Shown here piece by piece: positions 50,645-60,041 of a stretch of DNA of 64,000 nucleotides. Location: NCBI GenBank assembly GCA_020342235.1, contig CP073214.1:1798001-1862000 (forward strand), read 5' to 3'. This stretch comes from Saccharomycopsis phalli (taxonomy: Eukaryota; Ascomycota; Saccharomycetes; Ascoideales; Saccharomycopsidaceae). The first letter of the stretch is position 1; every line of letters begins with the position of its first letter. A program made the position numbers and the translations under genes. The notes below the pieces were generated by a model. It did no database searches, had not been told where the DNA came from, and worked only from the letters and a program-made list of their open reading frames with translations.

Positions 50645-51340
50645 ATGGCACCACATGCAAAACGAGTCAAGGTACGTTTATTCAAAACACAATTCCCACT
50701 AACTTAGAACATCTCCATCAGCCGTCCTATAATATACGGCAACCACGCCACTCCCTATGAGCTGTCGACCAAGCCGTTGACGGTTCCTCAGGACCACACA
50801 CACAGCTGGACCGTGTTTGTGGATGATCCCACCAAGGCAGGCGACTTGTCGTTTATAAAAAAAGTCGTCTTCAAGCTCCATGACACGATCCGGAACCCGC
50901 TCCGGACCGTGGAAGAGCCACCGTTTGAAATTACCGAGACCGGATGGGGCGAGTTTGAGGTGATTATAAAAATTTTTTTCCAGCCCGAGGCGAACGAGAA
51001 GCCGGTGCAGTTTTATCACCACTTGAAGTTGCATCCGTACAACGGCACGGGGCCGAGCGACGGGCTGCCAAAGGTGCGTGACAATGGGGTCGTGGAGTCG
51101 ATTTTGTATGACGAGTTGATTTTCAACGAGCCCACAGAGGCGTTTTTCAAGATTATCACCAACAAGCCGGGCCATTTGCTCCAGCAGAAGAAGTCTGAGG
51201 ACAATGTGTTTAGCTATGAGTTGGAAGCAGAGGAGTTGTTTAGAATCAACAATGGGTTGGCCCAGGTGCAGGAGCAGATTCTTGCGGAGCGGAAGCGATT
51301 GCAAGAATTGGAGCAAGAGAGACTGAAGGTGGAGACGTGA
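50645..51340 (+). CDS. YAF9: YEATS-domain protein Yaf9, one intron
   Basis: Exons 50645-50671 and 50708-51340 encode 219 residues. MAPHAKRVK from exon 1 joins NISISRPIIYGN, matching the Yaf9 N-terminus. The YEATS domain spans about residues 10-145: DHTHSWTVFVDDPT, SFIKKVVFKLHDT, PPFEITETGWGEFEV and FYHHLKLHPYNG. These include the His and aromatic residues that read acetylated or crotonylated histone lysines. The end is a coiled coil (AQVQEQILAERKRLQELEQER). Yaf9 is shared by NuA4 and SWR1, linking acetylation to H2A.Z exchange. It lies 125 bp downstream of TMA46 in tandem. Confidence 0.96.
50672..50707 (+). other. 36-nt intron of YAF9
   Basis: Donor GTACGT, branch CACTAAC, acceptor TTAG; branch A to final G is 6 nt. 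At 36 nt it is extremely short for a spliceosomal intron in yeast. Its removal is needed for the conserved N-terminus, and 36 is a multiple of three. Retention would add twelve codons that include an in-frame TAG at the acceptor. Confidence 0.88.
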
Positions 51341-51674
51341 AGGTAGTGATGGATTGGATAGTAAATGAGGTGAGAGGGGTGAAGAGGGAATGAGTCAATG
51401 GAGCAAGTCAAGGAATGAGGTAAAGAAGGGTAAAGAGGGAGGTAATTGACTGGAAAATGAGGTAATGAGTAGAAAAGTTTAGTAGAAAGGTGCAATGTGT
51501 AGCTAGTAAGAGTGAGTCCCTTGATACAATCGATATATAATAGGCTATACGCAAATGACACAGTGCCAACATGCACTGTTTAGGGTGGAATATATTACTG
51601 TTGAATCCAAATGTAGGTGATGGCTGCATGTTCAAAGAGATGACTGTTGTAATAGTGATATTCATGCAAAACTA

Positions 51675-52000
51675 TAGCATGGCTCCAGAGATATTAACTA
51701 TCGACTAGAGCTAGTGAATATGTAGTAATGGGAATTGTAGGGCAGTGACCTTTCCTAGGTCGTAAGTGACTTGAGCCACCCCTCCTATCGTGCTGAGCAG
51801 GAGATGGCTGTTGAACATCAAGATTCCATGTATTGTATATTTTATTCAAGACTAGGGACGGCGTCGCTATATATGTTTAGAGAAAACCTTTGGATGGGTA
51901 GAAAACTCCAGGCGAGATTGAGTAGTTCTGGTGGATTTTATGGACAGAATGAGCTTTTGCCTCAGTACTAGCACGGTATCCTGCCGTAGGTTGTCACTAA
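51675..52000 (+). repeat. R1 repeat fragments
   Basis: The first part (51675-51800) holds GACTAGAGCTAGTGAATATG, GGGCAGTGACCTTTCCTAGG and GACTTGAGCCACCCCTCCTA. The second (51840-52000) resembles the middle GAGAAAACCTTTGGATGGG section. They appear rearranged relative to longer copies. Confidence 0.6.
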
Positions 52001-52118
52001 GCTAGAATTGAACCCCCCATGGGATGGTTTGTGGGATATATACGAGGGCCTATATATTAGTATGGAAATGTGGTGTCATTAATAATTGATGCTATATAAT
52101 AATATGTTTATTTACTTC

Positions 52119-52280
52119 TATAGCTATACTAGGCTCCCCAGAGGGTGAGATTGATATTTCACGTCTAAAAACAAAGGATGGTGCTGCTAACTAAGTCAAG
52201 AGAAACCCTTGTAATGGGATGAAAACTTTGATCTAAACTTTAAAAACTGTTGGAGAGATGACTCAGAAGGGGCATTGATG
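52119..52280 (+). repeat. Left part of the dispersed R1 repeat
   Basis: CTATAGCTATACTAGGCTCC then GAGATTGATATTTCACGTCT and GAGAAACCCTTGTAATGGG, in family order. Confidence 0.65.
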
Positions 52281-52289
52281 CTATATTGG

Positions 52290-52645
52290 GTTGTAGATTG
52301 TGAAACTTTTGGGTTTACAAGGTATGAGTATTACTATAGAGTAACAAGAACTAGAGTAATGAAAAAAGGGTTGCCTAAAATCTATTTATCATCTGTTTGG
52401 CTTCCAGGAAATGGACTGGATCATTTCTTTCCACAATATCACCGCGTTTCTCATTACGTCTGATTATTGTGAAGATCTTAATCTCTTGAAACTAGTTTTG
52501 TCTTTAGGCTTGCTTTTTTATCCAATTTCCTGTAGAGAGAAATGCGTAGGCAAGTCTATTTCCTTGACCAGTGAATGTGTTTGCTTTTCCAAATATAAAT
52601 GGTTGAGCGAATATATTTTAGGTATTTACCAACTCGAATCCTAGT
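52290..52645 (-). mobile_element. Solo LTR-like fragment of the gag-only element family
   Basis: On the minus strand it opens TGTATAACTAGGATTCGAGT and continues GGTAAATACCTAAAATATAT, TTCGCT, AACCATTTATA. It matches the LTR-like segments at 34859 and 36481. No interior sequence is attached. Old and broken. Confidence 0.5.
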
Positions 52646-52814
52646 TATACAAGAGTAGTGAGTGGTGAGTGGTGAGTAGTGAGTAGTGAGTAGTGAGTAG
52701 TGAGTAGTGAGTGGTGGAGTAACAAGTACTCGTGTGAATAATTACTAGGATGATGGAATACTAAAGTAACAAGTACTAGGATGAATAATTACTAGGGTCC
52801 TGGAATACTAGCGT

Positions 52815-53065
52815 AATGGAATACTGGGATAGTAGAATAGTATGATACTGGGATAGTAGAATAGTATGATACTGGGATAGTAGAATAGTATGATACTAGG
52901 ATAGTAGAATAGAATAGTAGGATAGTAGAATAAAATAGTAGGATAGTAGAATAGAATAGTAGGATAGTAGAATAGAATAGTAGGATAGTAGAATAGAATA
53001 GTAGGATAGGATCTTAGTCGTAGGATAGGATCTTAGTCGTAGGATAGGATCTTAGTCGTGGATAG
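52815..53065. repeat. GGATAGTAGAATAG tandem arrays
   Basis: ATAGTATGATACTGGGATAG units (about three), then GTAGGATAGTAGAATAGAATA units (about six) and GGATAGGATCTTAGTCGTA units (three) form a continuous nested array, ending 20 bp before the RRP40 CACGTG box. Confidence 0.9.
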
Positions 53066-53085
53066 GATCATAGCATCGTGCATCA

Positions 53086-53091
53086 CACGTG
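53086..53091. promoter_or_regulatory. CACGTG box before RRP40
   Basis: TCACACGTGACG, 37 bp before the preferred ATG, followed at once by GTATAAAT. Confidence 0.5.
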
Positions 53092-53127
53092 ACGTATAAA
53101 TTTGAAAATATTTTCCCACATCCCACC

Positions 53128-53814
53128 ATGATTGTCATCCCAGGCGACCAAATCCCAGTAGACCAGGCTGTTCTCAACAGCACAAAGCTCAGCATCGGGC
53201 CGTCCATCGACATGGACCCGCTTCGCGACAACCGACTCACAATCACGTCGCCCGGGGTCTTCACCCACAAGCAAAAGAAGAATCGCCAGCTTGTGGCCGT
53301 GGAGAGCATCAGCAAGAGCTACATCCCTGCGGAAGGCGATTACGTCATAGGCACGGTCACCGGGGCGTACAGCGAGTACTTCAAAGTGAGTCTTGACGAG
53401 TTCCGTCCCGCAGTGATGTTGTCATACATGGCGTTTGAAAATGCCACCAAGAAGAACCGGCCGAACTTAAAAGTCGGGAGTTTGGTGTATGGCAAGGTCA
53501 AGACGTGCGACGCGAACATTGACGGCGAAATTGAGTGCTACAACGCAAACACAGGTAAAGCCGATGGGTTTGGCGAGTTAGTGGGTGGAAACGTAGTGCA
53601 CGTGACCCTGGCGTATGCGCGGCACTTGTTATTCAACGCGTCAAACGACATCTTGGTGAGGTTGAGTCAGCGATGCGAGTTTGAAATCGCAGTTGGGCTC
53701 AATGGCAAGGTATGGATAAAGTGTGCGGATCCCATTGCCACATTGGCCTGTTGCCGATATGTGGAACAGTGCCAGTATCGTGACATTGACCTGTGCTTGC
53801 CCGACGCGGTCTAA
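53128..53814 (+). CDS. RRP40: Exosome cap subunit Rrp40
   Basis: A 228-residue RNA-binding protein of the exosome cap. The N-terminal part (1-60) is followed by an S1 domain (GDYVIGTVTGAYSEYFKVSL to VGSLVYGKVKT, about residues 68-120) and a KH domain in the C-terminal half, with FEIAVGLNGKVWIKC matching Sc FEVAIGLNGKIWVKC. NATKKNRPNLKVG is another family match. The exosome degrades and trims RNA 3' to 5' in nucleus and cytosol. I start at 53128 (MIVIPGDQIPVD), as in homologues, not at the in-frame ATG at 53089, which overlaps the promoter box. One CTG (53608) falls where S. cerevisiae has Leu, a site that does not support the Ser reading. BNA3 starts 133 bp downstream in tandem. Confidence 0.94.
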   Translation: MIVIPGDQIPVDQAVLNSTKLSIGPSIDMDPLRDNRLTITSPGVFTHKQKKNRQLVAVESISKSYIPAEGDYVIGTVTGAYSEYFKVSLDEFRPAVMLSYMAFENATKKNRPNLKVGSLVYGKVKTCDANIDGEIECYNANTGKADGFGELVGGNVVHVTLAYARHLLFNASNDILVRLSQRCEFEIAVGLNGKVWIKCADPIATLACCRYVEQCQYRDIDLCLPDAV

Positions 53815-53817
53815 TCG

Positions 53818-53823
53818 CACGTG
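53818..53823. promoter_or_regulatory. CACGTG box between RRP40 and BNA3
   Basis: GCACGTGACC four bases after the RRP40 stop codon, 125 bp before the BNA3 ATG. The spacer also has GTATATATGG and ATTATAAATA. Confidence 0.45.
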
Positions 53824-53947
53824 ACCGAGGCTAATTTGGCCACACACCTCTGGGAGCGGGCTAATTTTGGGGGGTGCCCCACAGCCCCGCACTAGCCGCA
53901 CCCGTATATATGGTAGCCCGCGACCGATTATAAATATTTCACTGTCC

Positions 53948-55261
53948 ATGAAGCGTACCTTGATGAGAATGGCCAGCAAGAACGGAGTGTCTTTCCACAA
54001 CCGGTATTTCAAAGCCGGCTCCAAAGACGTGTGGTCGTTTATTAACGATACTGCCTCGACGTTTGAAAAAAACAGCAACACCAAGGTCGTCAACCTTGGC
54101 CAGGGCTTTTTTTCCTATGCCCCACCAAAGTTTGTGCTTGATGCTTCTCATGATGCCTTTTCTGTGCCCGCAAACAACCAGTATGCGCCTCCAAGAGGCC
54201 GTCCGGAGTTGCTTGAGCAGTTGGCTGCGTTTTACACCAAGAAATTCGGCCGCAAAATGTCCAGCGACAATCTTCTCGTCACCACTGGAGCCAATGAGGG
54301 CATGCTCTCGGTGTTTTTTGGGTTTCTCAACGAGGGTGACGAGGTCATTGTCTTTGAGCCGTTTTTTGACCAGTACATCTCCAACATCGAGTTCACTGGC
54401 GCAAAAGTCGTCTATGTGCCGCTCCATCCGCCAAAGGACATGGACTCCCGCACAATCGACTCGTCGGAATGGACCATCGACTACGCCGAGTTGGAGGCTA
54501 AGATCTCCAGCAAGACTAAGATCATTGTCGTCAACACCCCGTTGAACCCGGTCGGCAAGAACTTCTCTACCGACGAGCTCACCCGGATCGGCCAGTTGGC
54601 AGTCAAACACGATCTTCTTTTAGTCAGCGACGAAGTCTATGAGAATTTGTACTTTGGCGACTCGTTCCCTCGGTTTGCCACGCTTCCTGACCCAGAAATC
54701 CAGCGGCGCACTCTCACGGTTGGATCTGCTGGAAAGGCCTTTGCCTGTACCGGCTACAGAATCGGTTGGGTCGTTGGTGATCCGGAATTGGTCCAATACT
54801 CGTTGTTGGCCCACACCAGAATCTGCTTCTCGTCTCCTGCTCCTTTGCAAGTCACAATCTCCAAGGCTTTTGACGTTGTGAATCGCGACGACTCGTATTT
54901 CGTACAAACCCGCAAGGACTATATACACAAGGTCCGGATCTTGACCGACGCGTTTGACGACTTGGGCTTGCCATACACCAGACCAGAGGGCGCGTACTAT
55001 GTGCTTGCCAACTTTAAAAAGGTGAAGATCCCAGCAGACTTTGTGTTTCCCGAGGAGTTGCAGAGCAGGCCAAACGACTTTAAGTTGGCTTACTGGTTGA
55101 TTACCGAGATTGGCGTGGTGGCAATTCCACCAACTGAGTTTTACTCTGCGCCAAACAAGAAGATTGCCGAGAATTTGCTCCGATTTGCAGTGTGCAAGAG
55201 CGATGATGTTTTGGAGGAGGCTGTGGCAAAGTTGCGCGGCTTGAAGAAGTATATTGAGTGA
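53948..55261 (+). CDS. BNA3: Kynurenine aminotransferase, Bna3-like
   Basis: A 437-residue class I PLP aminotransferase. VVNLGQGFFSYAPPKFVLDA is the substrate loop. TTGANEGMLSVFFGFLNEGDEV and EPFFDQY belong to the cofactor site, as do NTPLNPVGK (Asn and Pro), SDEVYENL (Asp and Tyr) and SAGKAFACTGYRIGW with Schiff-base Lys263. RFAVCK near the end holds the carboxylate-binding Arg. It converts kynurenine to kynurenic acid, a side branch of de novo NAD synthesis. The N-terminus MKRTLMRMASKNGVSF is basic and could be a weak mitochondrial signal; a second ATG seven codons in (MASKNG) could give a cytosolic form. The open frame extends 27 codons upstream, but that part covers the promoter. Confidence 0.93.
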   Translation: MKRTLMRMASKNGVSFHNRYFKAGSKDVWSFINDTASTFEKNSNTKVVNLGQGFFSYAPPKFVLDASHDAFSVPANNQYAPPRGRPELLEQLAAFYTKKFGRKMSSDNLLVTTGANEGMLSVFFGFLNEGDEVIVFEPFFDQYISNIEFTGAKVVYVPLHPPKDMDSRTIDSSEWTIDYAELEAKISSKTKIIVVNTPLNPVGKNFSTDELTRIGQLAVKHDLLLVSDEVYENLYFGDSFPRFATLPDPEIQRRTLTVGSAGKAFACTGYRIGWVVGDPELVQYSLLAHTRICFSSPAPLQVTISKAFDVVNRDDSYFVQTRKDYIHKVRILTDAFDDLGLPYTRPEGAYYVLANFKKVKIPADFVFPEELQSRPNDFKLAYWLITEIGVVAIPPTEFYSAPNKKIAENLLRFAVCKSDDVLEEAVAKLRGLKKYIE

Positions 55262-55710
55262 GGTCAAGGGTTGAAAGGGTCGTAAGCCTAGACATTTTAC
55301 GGGTCTTGCTTGTAATGGCCTTGGTGTAATAGCCTTGTGAGTGATGGTCTTGATTTGAGTGCGTAGATCTACCGTAATGCTTAGCCAATATTATATTCAT
55401 CTAGACCACATGTAGTAGAGTGTGAGCACTTGACTCTATGAGACACCGAGTATCGTAATATAGAGGTGGTGCAAACAACTGCAATACCTGGTGATTCAAG
55501 AGGAGATTACGATTGCACTGGTATAAAGCGGTCTCGAGAAACCCTACAATGGGAATGAAACTTTTGACTTGATCTTAACTGCTAAAGAGATGATTCAGAA
55601 GATGAGAATAATGTGTAATTGTATTTGCCATTCTGAAATAACAAGGCTGTCAAGAAATCCACATTGGTCTCGTAATTGGATAAACTGGATTAATTAATAT
55701 TTATTCAAGG

Positions 55711-55925
55711 CTGTGGCTATACTTGGCTGCCAGGGGAGATTATACTTTGCCGTTTACAACCAAGGTTGGTAGGTAGTTGTCGAAAACTCTGCGACAGAGA
55801 TAAACTTTCGACTAGAGCTAGTGAATATGCAGAGTAATTGACATCGTAGAGCAATAAACTTTTCGCCTAGATCTTTGGAGGTGACTTTAGCCACCCCCTC
55901 CCAAGGTACTAACACGGTAGCCTTG
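55711..55925 (+). repeat. Dispersed R1 repeat, left part
   Basis: GGCTATACTTGGCTGCCAGG, GATTATACTTTGCCGTTTAC, CGACAGAGATAAACTTTCGA, GTGAATATGCAGAGTAATTG and GTGACTTTAGCCACCCCCTC, nearly collinear with 48185-48440. Confidence 0.7.
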
Positions 55926-56190
55926 GATAAACTGTAATAATATCTATCAGGCTATAATAATATCTATCAGGCTATAATAATATCTATCCTATAAAGGGGA
56001 AATATTTCCATATTTAAAAGATCCAAGAATATCAATTCAATCATCACTACCGTTCCGATTATTCAATTACAAAGGAACAAAACTCATATATAATAAACTA
56101 AATATCCGTGCATAAGCTTGTAACCATGTCACACTCTCTAGACAACAAAATCGACATTGACATAAAACTTCAATGTGAGCAGTCGTGATT
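55925..56190 (+). mobile_element. LTR-retrotransposon fragment (LTR end plus leader)
   Basis: Ends ATTCAATTACA, an LTR-like terminus, directly followed by AAGGAACAAAAC (to 56083) and an ATG at 56126. It has the same order of parts as at 11780-12160 and 56400-56700. Broken and old; LTR type, family unassigned. Confidence 0.45.
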
Positions 56191-56399
56191 AAATATCTCC
56201 AGCCAGTGCTATGAATGTGTAAAGTAATGGGCTTGGAGGGGTTCTCGCCTAGGATAAACTGTAACTTGGCCGTTTATTGATTCATATTGATCTGGCAGTC
56301 CATTTCACTTTGAATTCCTATAACAAGAGGTTTTGCTACACTAATTTGTATCTTATATTCCCATTGGCTTGTAATTTCCATTTGTCGTGGTTAACAACC

Positions 56400-56700
56400 A
56401 CTGCAGAACAATTTCATCTGTACGACGTCGGTGTCGGTAAGAATATTTATTACCGACTCCCGGTGTTGATAAGAGAATAGAAAAGTCTATATAAGGAGAG
56501 CCTTCTCCTTATAGAAAACACAATTCAATTGAACAGTTCAGCTAGACATTGTATCTAGCAGAGCCCAATCCGGTTATCCAGATCTTAAAGGAACAAAACA
56601 AATAATTAAGTAGTTTATAGATCATCATAATACTATGTCTAATTCAGACGATACTATTAACTACGACACCATTGTTGAAATTACTTTCAGAAGCCCTAGT
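56400..56700 (+). mobile_element. LTR-retrotransposon fragment with TATA and leader
   Basis: TCTATATAAGGAGAGCC with a hairpin (GGAGAGCC...), then AGCAGAGCCC, AAGGAACAAAAC at 56588-56599 and an ATG at 56635 opening a short frame. A short fragment of an element's LTR and first internal bases; broken. Confidence 0.5.
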
Positions 56701-56884
56701 TGGACCTAAGCGAATACTCAGCAAGATCAGCTACTCAGCGGACAAAGCTTAGCTTCATTCAAGACAAGGAATATTCAACGCCGAAGCCAGCCATCATGAA
56801 ATACACGAGGATCTTACACCATTGATGTTACACAAGTTACCTGTCCAGTACCTGTCCAGTACCTGTCCACAAACTTTTTGAGTT

Positions 56885-57215
56885 TTACCAGAACGTTGGA
56901 ACATTATAATGAGAATTGGAGGGGGCAGTGACCTTTCCTAGGTCATTGGTGACTTGAGCCACCCTCCTAACGTGCTATAGCAAAAAGGAACCACCAGTCC
57001 AGCACAGACGAGTAGAATCCTACATTTTAAGCTTTGCCTTGTCTGAAAAGAGACGGGTATGATTAGTAGTGGTAATTCCTTTGTACATCTGTTCTTGACC
57101 TTTTGAGCCCAAGAGTACTGGCCAGGTAAAGTTGTGGAAAGTAGATGGTTCAGCATCCTCACATCTATTGCATGATGGATTAGCCTCTGCGTTAAAGTCT
57201 TTGTATATGTAAAAC
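56885..57215 (+). repeat. Right part of the dispersed R1 repeat
   Basis: From GGGGGCAGTGACCTTTCCTA, through GACTTGAGCCACCCTCCTAA, CCAGTCCAGCACAGA, TTTTAAGCTTTGCCTT and GAGCCCAAGAG, to AAAGTCTTTGTATATGT. It is collinear with 62400-62720 read on the minus strand, which shows that R1 is one element of more than 400 bp. Confidence 0.7.
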
Positions 57216-57379
57216 TAAGCTTTGTCCGTTAAGTAGTTGGCTGATCTTGAGGAAACGTCTTTAAATGATCTTTGGTAGGGAATGCTGATATTGAGGGCTG
57301 ACAGGGTTTCTTAGCAAAGGTGCCTCTTCCTGAGTGAAGATACATTTGTCAAATAATTGGAATGCCAAAGACATGGCTA

Positions 57380-57585
57380 AATACAAGAATAAATATTATT
57401 ATACCTGGCCAGTATTCTTGGCTTTTGAGCCCAAGAACAGATCCAAAAGATATCACTTTCACAGCCAAGCCTATTCTTAGATAAGGCAAAGCTTAAACTT
57501 GGATGATTCTACAATGTCGATTACTCTGCTTATTCGCAAGTTCAAGTTGAAAGTTTATCTCTAGAGTCATATAGTAATAGCCTTG
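57380..57585 (-). repeat. Inverted R1 segment
   Basis: On the minus strand TTTAAGCTTTGCCTTATCTA, CTGTTCTTGGGCTCAAAAG and ATACTGGCCAGG match the copy at 56997-57125, so the two lie as inverted arms about 280 bp apart. Confidence 0.65.
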
Positions 57586-57819
57586 ATAATATTAATATTA
57601 TTTCCATCGTTTGGCATTTGACAGACTAAGGTGTATTTCAGCCATTACCAACTTGCTACAATGTAATAGTGCCATGTCTTGTTTACTCTTAACTATGGAT
57701 TAATCTCTGCTCAACTATTGCCAGTTGAATGCAATGGCTTGTTATACTGAGTGGTAATCATATTCGTGACATTCAACAAAATGTCGTATTATTTACAGGT
57801 CCACATCCACATCCACCCT

Positions 57820-59412
57820 CTAATACCTCACCACATCCTTCAAATTCCCAAAACTCAACACATCGTCAATCTTCTTCAGGCGAGAAAACAACATCGCCAA
57901 CCGGTCAATCCCACAGCCCCATCCTCCAGTCGGCGGCATGCCATACTCCATCGCCTCTGTAAACCCATAATCAGGCACCATGGCGATTTCCGCGTCGTTG
58001 CCTCCCTCTTTGAACTGCAACTGCGCCTTGAAGTTTTCAGACTGCTGAAACGGATTGTTCTCCTCCTCGTACGCATTGATGTACTCGTTTGTACCGATAA
58101 AGAGCTCGAATCGCCGAGATACCAGAAACACCCGCAGCCCATAACTCTTGCGATATGACTTGGCAAGCGGTGATATTTCCACCGGGTGGTTGACGATGAT
58201 CGTTGGCTCGACGCAAAGCGGCTCGATGTACTCTGAGGCCAACTTGTTGATTAAGTTTGGCACTGACACCACTGAAGGAAGCCGGAGCCCGACCTGGGCA
58301 AAGTAGCGTTGCAATTGGGCCACGTCGGACATTTTTTCGGGTAGTTCGTGGCCCGTTTGCTGTTCGATGGTGGACACAAAGTCGAGGATGCGAAAGTACC
58401 TGGAATTGATGCCGTCGAGTGTCAGGTTTGTCTCTGGGAACAGGAGCCCGTGGTCAAAGCGTCGCAGGACGTCGTTTGCTACTTGGAGCAAGATGTCCTC
58501 TGAGATGGAAATCAAACGGTTCAAGTCGATGAAGGACTGGTAAAACTCACATGTGGTAAACTCCGGGTTGTGTGTCGCGTCAATTCCCTCGTTGCGAAAC
58601 ACCTTGCCGATTTCAAACACCTTGTCGAAGCCACTGATGATCAACTTCTTCAAGTACAATTCGGGGGCGATCCGAAGGCTGAGCGGCACCGGGAGACCGT
58701 TTTCATGGATATAGTGCGAGCTGGTGACAAACGGCGTGGCATTGGCCCCGTTGGCGGAGCTGGAGATGATGGGCGACTCGACCTCGGTGAAGCTGCGATT
58801 GAGCAAGTATTTGCGGATGGAGTTTGTGACAATGTGTTTCACCACCAACGGCTGGACCTGCGCAGGGGTCGCGAGGAGGCTGTTTATCCTGTAGTTTGTG
58901 CGTTTGGCGTTCAAGTCGGTTTCGCCAAGCGGCACGAGCCGTGGGGCAAGCTGCGCCAATTTGGCGGAGGAACGGATGGACAACTCGCCGGCCTTTGTGC
59001 AAAACGGGAACCCGGTGATGGAGATGGAGTCGCCGACATTGAGTCCCTGGTAACTGAGCAAGAACTCGTCGGTGGAGATGGATTTGTACTGGCCAAGCGT
59101 GGTGTAGGAATAAATGGCCTGGACCTTGTGGAAGTCCTGCTGGAGGTCAATAAACACCAACTTCTTGCTGGACTTGCGGATATTGGTGATTCGCCCATCG
59201 ATGGTGTGTGTTGTGTCGACCTTCATGGTGGGCTGCAAATGCTGGTAGTTGGCCCGGAACGCAGGTATGCGAATATTGTCGCTGGTGCACTTCAATAAAG
59301 GGTACGAATGCAGCCAGTCGGCCTGGGCCTTGAGCTTTCTATTGTTGTAGATTGTCTGGCCCATTCCCGACAAGTGGCTCTTGAGCCTGCCTGCAAGCAG
59401 TTTGGTGGACAT
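57820..59412 (-). CDS. MSK1: Mitochondrial lysyl-tRNA synthetase
   Basis: A 530-residue class II aminoacyl-tRNA synthetase. The N-terminus MSTKLLAGRLKSHLSGMGQ has basic and hydroxyl residues and no acid, a likely mitochondrial presequence. An OB-fold anticodon domain follows (about 65-170: IDGRITNIRKSSKKLVFIDL). The catalytic domain has motif 1 (LLNRSFTEVESPIIS), motif 2 (FRNEGIDATHNPEFTTCEFY) and motif 3 (PTGGWGCGIDRLAMLF). It charges mitochondrial tRNA-Lys. The catalytic signature SGFDKVFEIGKVFRNEG is the LysRS form. The open frame extends 44 codons upstream to 59544, but that part lacks a sensible start. It diverges from RNH201 over 629 bp. Confidence 0.93.
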   Translation of the reverse strand: MSTKLLAGRLKSHLSGMGQTIYNNRKLKAQADWLHSYPLLKCTSDNIRIPAFRANYQHLQPTMKVDTTHTIDGRITNIRKSSKKLVFIDLQQDFHKVQAIYSYTTLGQYKSISTDEFLLSYQGLNVGDSISITGFPFCTKAGELSIRSSAKLAQLAPRLVPLGETDLNAKRTNYRINSLLATPAQVQPLVVKHIVTNSIRKYLLNRSFTEVESPIISSSANGANATPFVTSSHYIHENGLPVPLSLRIAPELYLKKLIISGFDKVFEIGKVFRNEGIDATHNPEFTTCEFYQSFIDLNRLISISEDILLQVANDVLRRFDHGLLFPETNLTLDGINSRYFRILDFVSTIEQQTGHELPEKMSDVAQLQRYFAQVGLRLPSVVSVPNLINKLASEYIEPLCVEPTIIVNHPVEISPLAKSYRKSYGLRVFLVSRRFELFIGTNEYINAYEEENNPFQQSENFKAQLQFKEGGNDAEIAMVPDYGFTEAMEYGMPPTGGWGCGIDRLAMLFSRLKKIDDVLSFGNLKDVVRY

Positions 59413-60041
59413 TGGCAGAAGGAAAATGCAGTGGAAAAATCTACAGTGGGTGAAAAAACGTCCATTGGGTATATAACTACTGGGTGTTAGTTGGGTTCGG
59501 GAAACAGTCTCTCTCAGCATGTGTTTATTCTTTTCAATGTGCACGATAAAATGGTGTACAGTTTCAAGACGATAACGCAGATTTGCTCATCACTAGAGAC
59601 TACGATACTTACCAAGTGTGGTGAGTGTGTGTGTGTGAATTGGAGTTTAAATAAGAGTGTGGTGCGCGTAGTCAATGGTAGTGTGGGTAGTAGTGCGAGT
59701 AGTGAGATTGTGTGAATTAAGTAGTGACATAGCAAATAGTGACACAGCAAATAGTTACATAGCAAATAGTGACATAGCAAATAGTTACATAGCAAATAGT
59801 GACATAGCAAATAGTGCTCTTGGTGATATTGTGAGATTTAAGTAGTGCATATAGCAAATTGTGCGCTTGGTAATATTGTGCGAATTAAGTAGTGCATATA
59901 GCAGGTAGTGGACTTTTATTGATGTGCTCATAGCAGGGGTGTGCCCAGTGGGTGCGCATAGCCATTAGCAGTGTACGCAGCCAGTGGTAGTGCTCATAGT
60001 AAGTGCTCATAGTAAGTGCTCTTAGCAATTAATCCACAACA
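59413..60041. other. MSK1 / RNH201 divergent intergenic region
   Basis: No gene. A tandem array AGTGACATAGCAAAT with AGTTACATAGCAAAT variants occupies 59725-59815. Longer GTGATATTGTG..TTAAGTAGTGCATATAGCA units follow (59820-59905), then CATAGTAAGTGCT units (59990-60020). Confidence 0.65.
59725..59815. repeat. AGTGACATAGCAAAT tandem array
   Basis: Six to seven 15-bp units alternating AGTGACATAGCAAAT and AGTTACATAGCAAAT in the RNH201 promoter. Confidence 0.88.

Larger units (their letters stand above)
51341..53127. other. YAF9 to RRP40 intergenic region
   Basis: No gene. GTAAAGAGGGAGGTAATGAG-like repeats (51360-51470), R1 repeat fragments (51675-52000 and 52119-52280), an LTR-like fragment on the minus strand (52290-52645), GAGTAGT units (52662-52722), and a 250-bp GGATAGTAGAATA array (52815-53065). 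Confidence 0.65.
55262..57819. mobile_element. 2.6-kb repeat graveyard between BNA3 and MSK1
   Basis: No host gene. It is built almost entirely of diverged repeat pieces: R1 fragments (55440-55610, 55711-55925, 56190-56270, 56885-57215 plus; 56760-56870 and 57380-57585 minus) and two LTR-plus-leader fragments (55925-56190, 56400-56700). CAGGCTATAATAATATCTAT repeats three times at about 55940-55995, and CCTGTCCAGTA repeats three times at about 56840-56870. Confidence 0.6.

Noticed and set aside
50059-50685. A 208-codon minus-strand frame with a long poly-Leu run
   Set aside because: Antisense to the KVEEK-repeat tail of TMA46; the Leu run is the complement of GAG/AAG codons, not a membrane segment.
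53608-53610. CTG opposite a conserved Leu in RRP40 as evidence for the standard code
   Set aside because: A single site; in CUG-Ser yeasts occasional CTG at former Leu positions is tolerated and CUG is partly ambiguous. The NIK1 and protease evidence is stronger.
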